DNA from: T1Sed10-7 sp046483565
GTDB taxonomy: Bacteria; Actinomycetota; Nitriliruptoria; Nitriliruptorales; Nitriliruptoraceae
DNA: 15,603 nucleotides
NCBI GenBank assembly: GCA_046483565.1
Contig: JAWOCZ010000077.1
Span: 1-15,603 of the forward strand
Direction of reading: 5' to 3'
Part shown: piece after piece, positions 1 to 6,414 of the stretch
Numbering within the stretch: position 1 is the stretch's first letter
Layout of the letters: the number at the start of each line of letters is the position of its first letter
Made by a program: the position numbers and the translations under genes
The notes under the pieces: generated by a model
The model's database searches: none
What the model was told of the DNA's origin: nothing
The model's input: only the letters and a program-made list of their open reading frames with translations

Positions 1-1
1 C

Positions 2-883
2 CGCGAGGTCCTGCGGCGCACGGAGCTCAGCGCCGACCACCCGGTCGCCCGGGCGGTCGCGGCGGTGACCGCGGATGCGGCCCTGCGACCCGCCCCGACG
101 CGCACCGAGCGGGTGCCGATCGCGACCTTCGTCGAGGACCTGGCGGCGCCGCCGGCCGACGCCCACGACGTCTACCTCCGGCTGCACCTGATCTCCAACC
201 GCCAGCTGCGCCCCCACGGCGCCAACCTCGACGGCGCCTTCGGGCTGCTCAGCAACGTGGTGTGGACCGACGAGGGCCCCTGCGACCCCGACACCTTCGA
301 CGCGCTCCAGCTCGAGCACGCCCGCAGCGGCCGGCGGCTCCAGGTCACCTCCGTCGACAAGTTCCCTCGCATGACCGACTACGTGGTGCCCTCCGGGGTG
401 CGGATCGCCGACGCCGACCGGGTGCGGCTCGGCGCGCACCTCTCCCCCGGTACCACGGTGATGCACGAGGGGTTCGTCAACTTCGATGCCGGCACCCTGG
501 GTGCCTCGATGGTGGAGGGCCGCATCTCCGCGGGGGTGGTGGTCGGTGACGGCTCCGACATCGGTGGCGGTGCGTCGATCATGGGCACCCTGTCGGGTGG
601 CGGCAGCGCGGTGATCTCCGTCGGCACCGGCTGCCTGGTGGGTGCCAACGCCGGGATCGGGATCTCACTGGGTGACGACTGCGTGGTCGAGGCCGGCCTG
701 TACGTGACCGCGGGCACCAAGGTCGCCCTGCCCGACGGCACGGTGGTCAAGGCCGCGGAGCTGTCGGGGCGCGACAACCTGCTGCTGCGGCGCGACTCCC
801 AGACCGGTGCGGTGGTCGCGCTGACCCGGGACGGCAGCAGCGGTGACTGGGGCGGGCTGAACGCGCAGCTGCACGCCAACTGA
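2..883 (+). CDS. dapD: Tetrahydrodipicolinate N-succinyltransferase, actinobacterial type (5' partial)
   Basis: This enzyme transfers succinyl from succinyl-CoA to tetrahydrodipicolinate in the cytosol, opening the succinylase branch to meso-diaminopimelate and lysine. The C-terminal half has the left-handed beta-helix character of hexapeptide-repeat acyltransferases: runs such as GRISAGVVVGDGSDIGGGASIMG and GTGCLVGANAGIGISLGD, with small residues every sixth position. The segment HEGFVNFDAGTLGAS is typical of DapD. The reading frame is open to the left edge. A GTG at 65 could serve as a start, but the actinobacterial enzyme is usually about 315 residues and only about 293 codons are visible. 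In-frame upstream sequence (VLRRTELSADHPVARAV) reads as protein, so the true start probably lies outside the window. dapE follows after 44 bp on the same strand. The order dapD-dapE supports the assignment. Confidence 0.93.
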   Translation, partial: REVLRRTELSADHPVARAVAAVTADAALRPAPTRTERVPIATFVEDLAAPPADAHDVYLRLHLISNRQLRPHGANLDGAFGLLSNVVWTDEGPCDPDTFDALQLEHARSGRRLQVTSVDKFPRMTDYVVPSGVRIADADRVRLGAHLSPGTTVMHEGFVNFDAGTLGASMVEGRISAGVVVGDGSDIGGGASIMGTLSGGGSAVISVGTGCLVGANAGIGISLGDDCVVEAGLYVTAGTKVALPDGTVVKAAELSGRDNLLLRRDSQTGAVVALTRDGSSGDWGGLNAQLHAN

Positions 884-927
884 CACCGACACCCCGACAC
901 CCGGTCCACGACACCGAGGATGCCCTG

Positions 928-2172
928 GTGGAGACCCGTGAGGACCTGACCTCCCGACTGCTCGAGCACCTGCGCGCGATGTGGGTCACGGGCGAGGAGG
1001 CCCCGCTGGCCGACGCCCTGGAGCAGCGCTACCGCGAGCGGCGCGAGGTGGTGCGCCGCGTCGGTGACAGCCTCGTGGTCGGTGGCCCGCAGCCCAGCCC
1101 CGACGCCGGCGAGCGGCCCGCGGTGCCCGGCGAGCGCTGGTCCGGAACCCGCCCCCTGGTGCTGCTCGTCGGCCACCTCGACGTCGTCCCACCCACCGAC
1201 GCCGACCGGGATCCGCGCGTCGAGGACCGGGATGGCACCGAGGTGGTGGTGGGCCGCGGCGCCTCCGACATGAAGGCCGGCAACGTGGTGGCCATGCGGG
1301 CCTTCGAAGACCCGGCGATCCGCGACCACGGTGCCTACGACCTCGCCCTGGTGCTCTACGCCGGCGAGGAGGGCGCTGCCGAGGGCAACGAGCTGCGCTC
1401 GGTGCTGCGCGCGGTGCCGTGGCTGGCCGACGCCATGCTGGCGGTGGTGCTCGAGCCCACCGACGGCCGGGTGGAGCTCGGCTGCCTCGGTGGGCTGCAC
1501 GCCCTGGTGCGCTTCCACGGCCGCCAGGCCCACTCCGCCCGGCCCTGGCACGGCCGTAACGCCCTGACCATGGCCGGTGGCCTGCTCGCCGACCTCGAGC
1601 TCGACCACGTCCGCGACGTCGAGGTGGAGGGCATCGCCTACCGCGATGTGTGGTCGGCGACCCAAGGATGGAGCGAGGGCTTCGGGCCGGGCAGCGACCC
1701 GACCCGTCCGCCCTTCCGCAACGTGATCCCGGGTGAGTTCACGGTGAACCTGAACCTGCGCTTCGCCCCGTCACGCACCCTCGAGGCGGCGGAGGAGGAG
1801 CTCCGGGCACGGGTGGCGGCAGCAGTCGGTACGGGCGACGGCGAGGGCCAGGCCGCAGCAGCTGGCCAGGCCGCTGGCGCGGGCGCGGGTGAGGTCAGCG
1901 TCGAGGTGATCGACCGCGCCCCACCCACACCCCCCAACCGTCACGCACCGGTCCTGCAGGCCTTCGTCGACGCCGTCGACGCCGAGGTGGCAGGCAAGCA
2001 GGCCTGGACCGACGTCGCCCGCTTCGCGGAGATCGGTGTGCCCGCCTGCAACTACGGACCGGGGCTGACCGGCCAGGCCCACCAGCGCGGCGAGTACGTG
2101 CCCGTGGACGCACTGGTGGACGCCGACACCCGCCTGCAACGGTTCCTGCGACCCGGCCCGGCTGGGTCGTGA
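928..2172 (+). CDS. dapE: Succinyl-diaminopimelate desuccinylase
   Basis: This is an M20-family dizinc hydrolase that removes succinate from N-succinyl-LL-diaminopimelate, giving LL-diaminopimelate for lysine and cell-wall synthesis. The 414 residues show the family motifs in order: GHLDVVP (about 82-88, metal ligand H83 and D85), GRGASDMKAG (109-118, bridging D114), YAGEEG (144-149, catalytic Glu pair E147/E148), LEPTDG (175-180, E176), RQAHSARPW (199-207) in the dimerisation lid, and AHQRGEYV near 384-391 supplying the last metal His (H385). The start is GTG at 928 with GAGGA seven bases upstream; a nearby ATG at 920 is out of frame. One oddity is a Gly/Ala/Gln-rich low-complexity insert at about 301-321 in the lid/catalytic linker region. 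Pairing with dapD upstream makes this DapE rather than another M20 peptidase. Confidence 0.93.
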   Translation: METREDLTSRLLEHLRAMWVTGEEAPLADALEQRYRERREVVRRVGDSLVVGGPQPSPDAGERPAVPGERWSGTRPLVLLVGHLDVVPPTDADRDPRVEDRDGTEVVVGRGASDMKAGNVVAMRAFEDPAIRDHGAYDLALVLYAGEEGAAEGNELRSVLRAVPWLADAMLAVVLEPTDGRVELGCLGGLHALVRFHGRQAHSARPWHGRNALTMAGGLLADLELDHVRDVEVEGIAYRDVWSATQGWSEGFGPGSDPTRPPFRNVIPGEFTVNLNLRFAPSRTLEAAEEELRARVAAAVGTGDGEGQAAAAGQAAGAGAGEVSVEVIDRAPPTPPNRHAPVLQAFVDAVDAEVAGKQAWTDVARFAEIGVPACNYGPGLTGQAHQRGEYVPVDALVDADTRLQRFLRPGPAGS

Positions 2173-2206
2173 TGGCTGACCCTCCCTTGGCTACGAAGGA
2201 CACACG

Positions 2207-2917
2207 ATGACCGAGGTGCGCTTCCTCAGCCTCGCCGAGGCAGAGCCCGACGAGGCCGTGGTCGTGATCGACGTGCTCCGGGCCTTCACCGTGCAGCCGT
2301 GGCTGTTCGCCCGTGGCGCTGCACGGATCCTGGCGGTGGCCGACGCCGACCACGCCGTCGCGCTGCGCGAGAAGGAGCTGCCCGAGGCGCTGCTGGCCGG
2401 CGAGGAGGGTGGCCGGCAGCTCGAGGGCTTCGAGCTCGGCAACTCCCCCACCCAGGTGCGATCCGCGCAGGTCGAGGGACGCACGATCATCCACCGCACC
2501 TCAGCCGGTACCCAGGGCCTGGCCCGCACCGCCGGCAGCGGCCTGGTGCTCGCAGGGGCCTTCGTCACCGCGCGGGCCACGGCCGCGGCGCTCAGGACCG
2601 CAACCCCGCAGCGGGTGAGCTTCATCATCACCGGCGCATCCCAGGGGCGCGACGGCGACGAGGACCTCGCCGCGGCGGAGCTGATCGCCGCCCGACTGCG
2701 CGGTGAGGACCCCGACCCGGCCGACTTCACGGCCCGGGTCGCGACCTCGGACGCGGGCCGCAACTTCGTGGAGGGTGGGCCCGCGTGGGCACCACCCTCC
2801 GATCTTGCCTCCGCCATCGAGGTGGACCGCTTCGCACACGCACTGCGAGCCGTGGCGGCGGTCGACGTCGACGCGATCGAGATGACCCGGCATGGAACCC
2901 CGGCCGACGCCGTCTGA
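2207..2917 (+). CDS. comB: 2-phosphosulfolactate phosphatase family protein (ComB-like)
   Basis: The 236 residues match the ComB family, Mg-dependent acid phosphatases that convert 2-phosphosulfolactate to sulfolactate. Visible family landmarks are VVIDVLRAFT (about 19-28), LAGEEGG (63-69), FELGNSP (75-81), HRTSAGTQGL (96-105) and an acidic DEDLAAAELIAARL helix (151-164). Length fits the family (about 230-250). The ATG at 2207 is preceded by AAGGA six bases upstream. It lies 34 bp after dapE on the same strand and may be cotranscribed. ComB is named for coenzyme M synthesis in methanogens, but homologues are widespread in bacteria that do not make coenzyme M, so the physiological substrate here is unknown. 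Fold and family are well supported; the exact substrate is an inference. Confidence 0.85.
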   Translation: MTEVRFLSLAEAEPDEAVVVIDVLRAFTVQPWLFARGAARILAVADADHAVALREKELPEALLAGEEGGRQLEGFELGNSPTQVRSAQVEGRTIIHRTSAGTQGLARTAGSGLVLAGAFVTARATAAALRTATPQRVSFIITGASQGRDGDEDLAAAELIAARLRGEDPDPADFTARVATSDAGRNFVEGGPAWAPPSDLASAIEVDRFAHALRAVAAVDVDAIEMTRHGTPADAV

Positions 2918-2994
2918 GGGACAGCGGCCTGATCGGGGACCGATGCGTGGCCTACGTGCCGCGTCTCGCAGGTCAGCTCGCTGGGCGATCGCGC

Positions 2995-3228
2995 TCAGCC
3001 GCTGAGCATGTCCGTCAACTGCCGGACGCTGGGCACCTTCCCGGACAGCACGACCGTGCCGTCGACCACCAACCCGGGCGTCGACATGACCCCGTAGCCC
3101 ATGATGTCGGCGGTCTCGGTCACCTTCTCGATCGTGGCCTCCTTGCCGAGGCCGTCGAGGGCCTCGCGGGTGCGGGCCTCCAGGGTCACGCAGTTCTTGC
3201 AGCCGGGTCCGAGCACCTTGATGTCCAT
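2995..3228 (-). CDS. Small thioredoxin-fold redox protein (Thioredoxin_3 / redox-active disulfide protein 2 type)
   Basis: This is a 77-residue thioredoxin-like domain with the active-site motif GPGCKNC (C10 and C13) right after the first beta strand. The cis-proline loop is MSTPGLVVDG (P51), and the protein is just long enough for the minimal fold. Such proteins are commonly encoded beside COG0701/ArsP-type permeases and are thought to supply thiol redox or metal-handling chemistry; the partner permease is immediately upstream here. The ATG at 3228 has a GAGGAA ribosome site about six bases before it. The frame stays open further upstream to a GTG at 3366, which would add a His/Asp-rich leader (THDRTHDLDDDHPND). 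I prefer the internal ATG because of its ribosome site and because the fold begins there. Confidence 0.82.
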   Translation of the reverse strand: MDIKVLGPGCKNCVTLEARTREALDGLGKEATIEKVTETADIMGYGVMSTPGLVVDGTVVLSGKVPSVRQLTDMLSG

Positions 3229-3290
3229 GGGTGTTCCTCTCGTGTCGTTCGGATGGTCGTCGTCGAGGTCGTGGGTGCGGTCATGCGTGG

Positions 3291-3354
3291 GTGCGGCCGG
3301 GTTCCGCGCCGTGGGTGTGGTCGTTGAGAGGGGCGGGCGTGCGGCCAGGTTCCG
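3291..3354. repeat. Pair of 16-bp direct repeats in the permease-thioredoxin spacer
   Basis: The sequence GTGCGGCCRGGTTCCG occurs at 3291-3306 and again at 3339-3354, differing at one base (G or A). Both copies lie in the 165-bp spacer between the permease stop and the thioredoxin start. The spacing is 48 bp, a multiple of three, so a duplicated coding segment is possible if the longer upstream start of the thioredoxin gene were used. No function is recognised. Confidence 0.5.
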
Positions 3355-3365
3355 TGTCACGGTCA

Positions 3366-3391
3366 CGGCCGCGGGCCTGCGCCCGCGGCCG
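3366..3391 (-). terminator. 11-bp GC hairpin just after the permease stop codon
   Basis: Perfect inverted arms at 3366-3376 and 3381-3391 enclose a four-base loop (CTGC). The hairpin begins two bases past the permease stop codon. There is no T-run, as is usual for factor-independent stops in high-GC actinobacteria. It probably works as a partial terminator or mRNA stabiliser, lowering expression of the thioredoxin gene that follows 137 bp later. Confidence 0.6.
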
Positions 3392-3393
3392 GA

Positions 3394-4467
3394 TCAGGCG
3401 ATCAGGTCGAAGAGGAAGCCGATCACGATGATCCCGGTGGTCACCACCGCGGTGAAGATCGCGAGCAGCGGCAGCTGCATCACCCGCTTCAGCAGGATCA
3501 GCGCGGGTAGGGAGAGCGCGACGATGCTCATCATGAACGACATCGCCGTACCCAGTCCGAGCCCCTTTGCGTACACCGCCTCCACCAGCGGCACCACACC
3601 GGCGACGTTGGCGTACAGCGGCACCCCGGCCAGCGTGGCGACGGGCACCGACCACACGCTGTCGGCGATGCCGGTGGTCTGGAAGAAGTCCTCGGGCACC
3701 CAGCCGTGGATCCCGGCACCGATGCCGATACCCACCAGCACGTAGGGCCACACGGTGCGCACGATGTCCACCGTCTCCCCCTTCGCCGACTCGATGCGGT
3801 CAGCCAGGGTCGGCTTGCCGCCATCGACGCCGGTGGGGACGGAGATCTCCTTGACGAAGGGGTCGATCCACCGCTCCAGGTCGAAGCGCGACAGCAGCAC
3901 CCCGGCGAGCACCGCCATGGTCATGCCTGTGAGCACGTACAACGCGGCGATCTCCCACCCGACCATGCCGGCCAGCATCACCACGCCGACCTGGTTGATC
4001 AGCGGCGAGGTGATCAGGAAGGTGAGCGTGACCCCCAACGGCACCCCGGCGGCCACGAAGCCGATGAACAGCGGCACGGACGAGCAGGAGCAGAAGGGTG
4101 TGATCGCGCCGAACACCGCCGCCAGAGCGAACCCGACGGCCACGTGCCGGCCGACGATCAGCTCCCGTACCCGCTCGGGTGGGACCGCGGAGCGCGCCAG
4201 GGAGATCGCGAAGATCAGCCCGACGATCAGCAGCATGATCTTCGCGGTGTCGTACAGGAAGAAGTGGACCGCGTGGCCGAGCCGGGTCGCAGGATCCAGC
4301 CCGGCGAGGTCGAAGATCAGCACATCCCACAGCCGCTCGTTGATGGCGTAGAGCAGCGCCCACGCGCCGGCTGCGGCCGCCAGCCCCGCGACCAGCCGTC
4401 GGGTGGGTGAGGTGGTCGCGGTGTCCTGGCCGGTGCCCTGGCCGGTTTCCTGGTCGGATGCGCTCAT
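3394..4467 (-). CDS. ArsP/COG0701-family membrane permease (arsenical or metal efflux)
   Basis: This is a 357-residue polytopic inner-membrane protein with about eight to ten hydrophobic segments (for example 75-92, 112-138, 142-169, 172-192, 238-253, 274-296, 309-326 and 331-355). The hallmark TPFCSCSSVPLFIG (123-136) is the conserved Cys-containing signature of the DUF318/ArsP permeases. The second-half repeat carries GVPLYANVAGVVPL (281-294). ArsP members export trivalent organoarsenicals. Close relatives handle other metals or unknown solutes, so the substrate cannot be fixed from sequence. The N-terminus is a soluble Gln/Thr/Gly-rich tail of about 22 residues. The start codon overlaps the arsR stop by ATGA (translational coupling), which places it in a metalloregulated operon: arsR, permease, thioredoxin. 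Confidence 0.85.
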   Translation of the reverse strand: MSASDQETGQGTGQDTATTSPTRRLVAGLAAAAGAWALLYAINERLWDVLIFDLAGLDPATRLGHAVHFFLYDTAKIMLLIVGLIFAISLARSAVPPERVRELIVGRHVAVGFALAAVFGAITPFCSCSSVPLFIGFVAAGVPLGVTLTFLITSPLINQVGVVMLAGMVGWEIAALYVLTGMTMAVLAGVLLSRFDLERWIDPFVKEISVPTGVDGGKPTLADRIESAKGETVDIVRTVWPYVLVGIGIGAGIHGWVPEDFFQTTGIADSVWSVPVATLAGVPLYANVAGVVPLVEAVYAKGLGLGTAMSFMMSIVALSLPALILLKRVMQLPLLAIFTAVVTTGIIVIGFLFDLIA

Positions 4468-4865
4468 CGCGGTGCCTCGATCCCGCGTCGGTCACAGGCG
4501 GAACAGTGTGCGGTCAGGTGGTCAGGGTCGGTGAGCACCGGCACGGCCGCGCGGATCGCTTCCAGCGCGCCCGGCTCCAGGTGGTAGCGCACCCGGCGCC
4601 CGCGACGCTCGGAGGTGACCAGCCCGGCCTGCTTGAGCACCTTGAGGTGGAAGGAGAGGCGGTTCGGTGCGAGGTCCAGCTCCTCCTCGAGGTCGCAGTG
4701 GCAGCGGGCGCCGCCACGCGCCAGGCTGTCGAGGACCGCGAGGCGGATCGGGTCCGCAGCGGCCTTGAGCAGCTCCACCCGGCGGGTGTCATCGCCCTCG
4801 ACGTCACTGACCTGTGGGGTGCGGTCGGTGGCCGGTGCCACCTCCGCGATCGATGTTTCAACCAT
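4464..4865 (-). CDS. ArsR/SmtB-family metalloregulatory repressor
   Basis: This is a 133-residue winged-helix repressor. The core DPIRLAVLDSLARGG (38-52) leads into RCHCDLEEEL (54-63), which corresponds to the ELCVCDL metal-binding box of ArsR-type sensors and keeps the C-x-C pair (C55, C57). The recognition helix is NRLSFHLKVLKQAGLV (68-83), followed by a basic wing SERRGRRVRYHL (85-96). A second Cys pair follows a His near the C-terminus (H120, C121, C124), giving a possible extra ligand set. The family dissociates from its operator when it binds As(III), Sb(III), Cd or similar; which ion applies here is not known. It is first in the operon and overlaps the permease by 4 bp. A perfect palindrome covers its start codon, pointing to autorepression. 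Confidence 0.9.
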   Translation of the reverse strand: MVETSIAEVAPATDRTPQVSDVEGDDTRRVELLKAAADPIRLAVLDSLARGGARCHCDLEEELDLAPNRLSFHLKVLKQAGLVTSERRGRRVRYHLEPGALEAIRAAVPVLTDPDHLTAHCSACDRRGIEAPR

Positions 4866-4872
4866 GGTTGAA
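4857..4872 (-). promoter_or_regulatory. Probable ArsR operator: perfect 16-bp palindrome over the arsR start codon
   Basis: TTCAACCATGGTTGAA reads the same on both strands and contains the arsR ATG in its centre. TTCAA/TTGAA half-sites are a common style for ArsR-family operators. By position it would block both the -10 region and the first codons, so autorepression is a reasonable inference. Confidence 0.7.
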
Positions 4873-4877
4873 GAGTA
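4872..4877 (-). promoter_or_regulatory. Probable -10 hexamer of a leaderless arsR promoter
   Basis: On the minus strand TACTCT (TAnnnT type) is followed by exactly six bases, TCAACC, and then the arsR ATG. Transcription would start on the A of the start codon. There is no ribosome binding site upstream of arsR, which fits leaderless translation, common in actinobacteria. No good -35 is visible at 16-18 bp spacing. Confidence 0.55.
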
Positions 4878-4978
4878 CGGAGTTGTTGGCAGCCGACCGT
4901 GGGGACGAAGGTCCCGGGATCGGGGGACCTCAGCCGTAGGCCGGGCGCGAGATCATCGCCGTCGGGCAGGAGGACGCG

Positions 4979-5275
4979 ATGGTCAGGGACCTCGACGTTC
5001 CCGAGGCGGTGGCGACAGGCAGGTGCAGCGCCATGAAGGCGCATCTGCGGTACCTGGTGGTAGAAGCCGAGGCGCGGGATCGGGGCTGTAGCACGGACCG
5101 GCTGTCTGGCCTCAACCGCGGTGGCCTGGACGCCCATGCCAAGGGGTTCGTGATGCTCGGCGAGACACCCACGCGACGGAACGAACTCCACCTCGGTTGG
5201 ACCCGCGCGTCGCCACATCCCGTGCGGGCGAACCACGGCGGCGAGTACCTGTCGTCGATCGACGGACACCGCTGA
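4979..5275 (+). CDS. Hypothetical 98-residue protein, unrecognised
   Basis: I do not recognise this protein. Support for a real gene is an AGGAGG ribosome site five bases before the ATG, and position-specific base use that fits coding in this frame: about 71% GC at first, 52% at second and 83% at third positions. The opposite-strand frame here would have about 71% GC at the second position, which is atypical. Third-position GC is somewhat below its neighbours, suggesting an older insertion, relaxed selection or transfer. The product is mixed charged/hydrophobic with no signal peptide or clear transmembrane segment. It has two Cys (C16, C38) and a Gly/Asn/His-rich tail ending EYLSSIDGHR. It is divergent from arsR (113 bp between starts) and convergent with pstB (82 bp). 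It could also be a remnant of a longer gene. The rest of the 4866-5357 gap shows nothing else beyond the arsR promoter elements. Confidence 0.5.
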   Translation: MVRDLDVPEAVATGRCSAMKAHLRYLVVEAEARDRGCSTDRLSGLNRGGLDAHAKGFVMLGETPTRRNELHLGWTRASPHPVRANHGGEYLSSIDGHR

Positions 5276-5357
5276 ACTCTGGTGCCGGCGCCCGAGCCAA
5301 CCGTGCGCTCTGACCGCTTCACGCACCAGACAGGCTGCGCGCGATGCCCCGGCCGGA

Positions 5358-6263
5358 TCAGCCGAAGCGACCGGTGATGTAGGACTCGGTGCGCTCGTCG
5401 CTGGCGTTGGTGAAGATGGTCTCAGTGTCGTCCATCTCGACCAGTACGCCGGTGCGCTCGCCCTTCTCGTTGTCCACATCGACCGTGAAGAACGCGGTGA
5501 GATCGGACACACGGGCTGCCTGCTGCATGTTGTGGGTGACGATGACGATCGTGTAGTCGTCCTTCATCTCCTGCATCAGTTCCTCGATGCGCAGCGTGGC
5601 GATCGGGTCCAGGGCGGAGCAGGGTTCATCCATCAGGATGACGTCCGGGTCGACGGCGATCGCGCGTGCGATGCACAGTCGCTGCTGCTGCCCGCCGGAG
5701 AGCGCCAGGCCGGAGGTGGCGAGCTTGTCCTTGACCTCGTCCCAGAGAGCGGCCCTGCGCAGGCTCTGCTCGACGAGGTCATCCAAGCCCTTCTTCTGAC
5801 CGTTCAGACTGGGGCCGAAGGCGACGTTGTCGTAGATCGACTTCGGGAACGGATTGGGCTTCTGGAACACCATGCCGATCCGGCGGCGCACCTCGACGGG
5901 ATCGACGCCCTCGGCGTAGATGTCCTCACCGTTGTAGGTGACCGATCCGCTCACTGCGGCGGAAGGCACCAGGTCGTTCATCCGGTTCAGTGTCCGCAAC
6001 AACGTCGACTTGCCGCAGCCACTCGGTCCGATCAGCGCGGTGATCTCGTTGCGTGGCACCTTGAAGGTCACGTCCCGCACCGCGGTGAAGCTGCCATACT
6101 TCACGCTCACGGCGTCGAGCGCGATGTGCTCCGCGCCGTGCTCGGCCTTGGCGGCCCGACCGGTCTCGGTACGCAGCGCGGGGCTCGCGACCGGGCCTGC
6201 TGGCGAGCCGGCGCTCGACGGAGCTTCGGTCACCTGCTTCTGGGTCGCGGATTGCTGGTCCAT
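5358..6263 (-). CDS. pstB: Phosphate ABC transporter ATP-binding protein
   Basis: This is the cytoplasmic ATPase that drives the PstSCAB phosphate importer. ABC motifs are all present: Walker A GPSGCGKST (79-87), Q-loop in VFQKPNPFPKSIYDNVAFG (132-150, PstB-specific), signature LSGGQQQR (188-195), Walker B VILMDEPCSALDP (208-220), H-loop H244, and the PstB C-terminal pattern ETIFTNASDERTESYITGRFG. The frame is open to an ATG at 6332, but the ATG at 6263 has GGAG five bases upstream; the adjacent ATG at 6266 has only two bases of spacing. The 301-residue product carries an unusual disordered N-terminal extension of about 45 residues (Gln/Ala/Ser/Pro-rich) before the ABC domain, which normally starts within 10 residues. 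It lies 151 bp downstream of pstA with its own PHO box. No phoU follows. Confidence 0.95.
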   Translation of the reverse strand: MDQQSATQKQVTEAPSSAGSPAGPVASPALRTETGRAAKAEHGAEHIALDAVSVKYGSFTAVRDVTFKVPRNEITALIGPSGCGKSTLLRTLNRMNDLVPSAAVSGSVTYNGEDIYAEGVDPVEVRRRIGMVFQKPNPFPKSIYDNVAFGPSLNGQKKGLDDLVEQSLRRAALWDEVKDKLATSGLALSGGQQQRLCIARAIAVDPDVILMDEPCSALDPIATLRIEELMQEMKDDYTIVIVTHNMQQAARVSDLTAFFTVDVDNEKGERTGVLVEMDDTETIFTNASDERTESYITGRFG

Positions 6264-6352
6264 CATGGCTCCATGTTCGAGTACTGCGATGTGGACGGGG
6301 AGACGGGTCACGACCGCCTGGCGGCGCGACACTGTGGCAGCATGGTGCCGTG

Positions 6353-6374
6353 CAAAGGTGACGGCAGGATGAAC
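6353..6374 (-). promoter_or_regulatory. PHO box upstream of pstB
   Basis: On the minus strand two adjacent 11-base units, GTTCATCCTGC then CGTCACCTTTG, resemble the PhoP direct-repeat unit known from Streptomyces (G-G/T-TCA-YYY-R-G/C-G), matching about 9 and 8 of 11. The block is identical at 18 of 22 bases to the better box upstream of pstS. It lies 90 bp before the pstB start inside the 151-bp pstA-pstB spacer. No convincing -10 was found. Confidence 0.55.
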
Positions 6375-6414
6375 GCAATACGATGGGACGACAACGCTTC
6401 CGCGGGCACGAGCC

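Noticed and set aside
379..1665. A 428-codon minus-strand frame opposite dapD and dapE
   Set aside because: It spans two genuine plus-strand genes with intact motifs; its own composition is His/Ala/Gly-rich with no domain.
2932..2944. Small hairpin (5-bp stem, 3-base loop) between comB and the thioredoxin gene as a terminator
   Set aside because: The stem is too short to claim; the convergent spacer 2918-2994 shows no better structure.
4930..5322. A 130-codon minus-strand frame opposite the 98-residue gene
   Set aside because: It would have about 71% GC at second codon positions, unlike real genes here, whereas the plus frame has about 52%, and the plus frame has the ribosome site.
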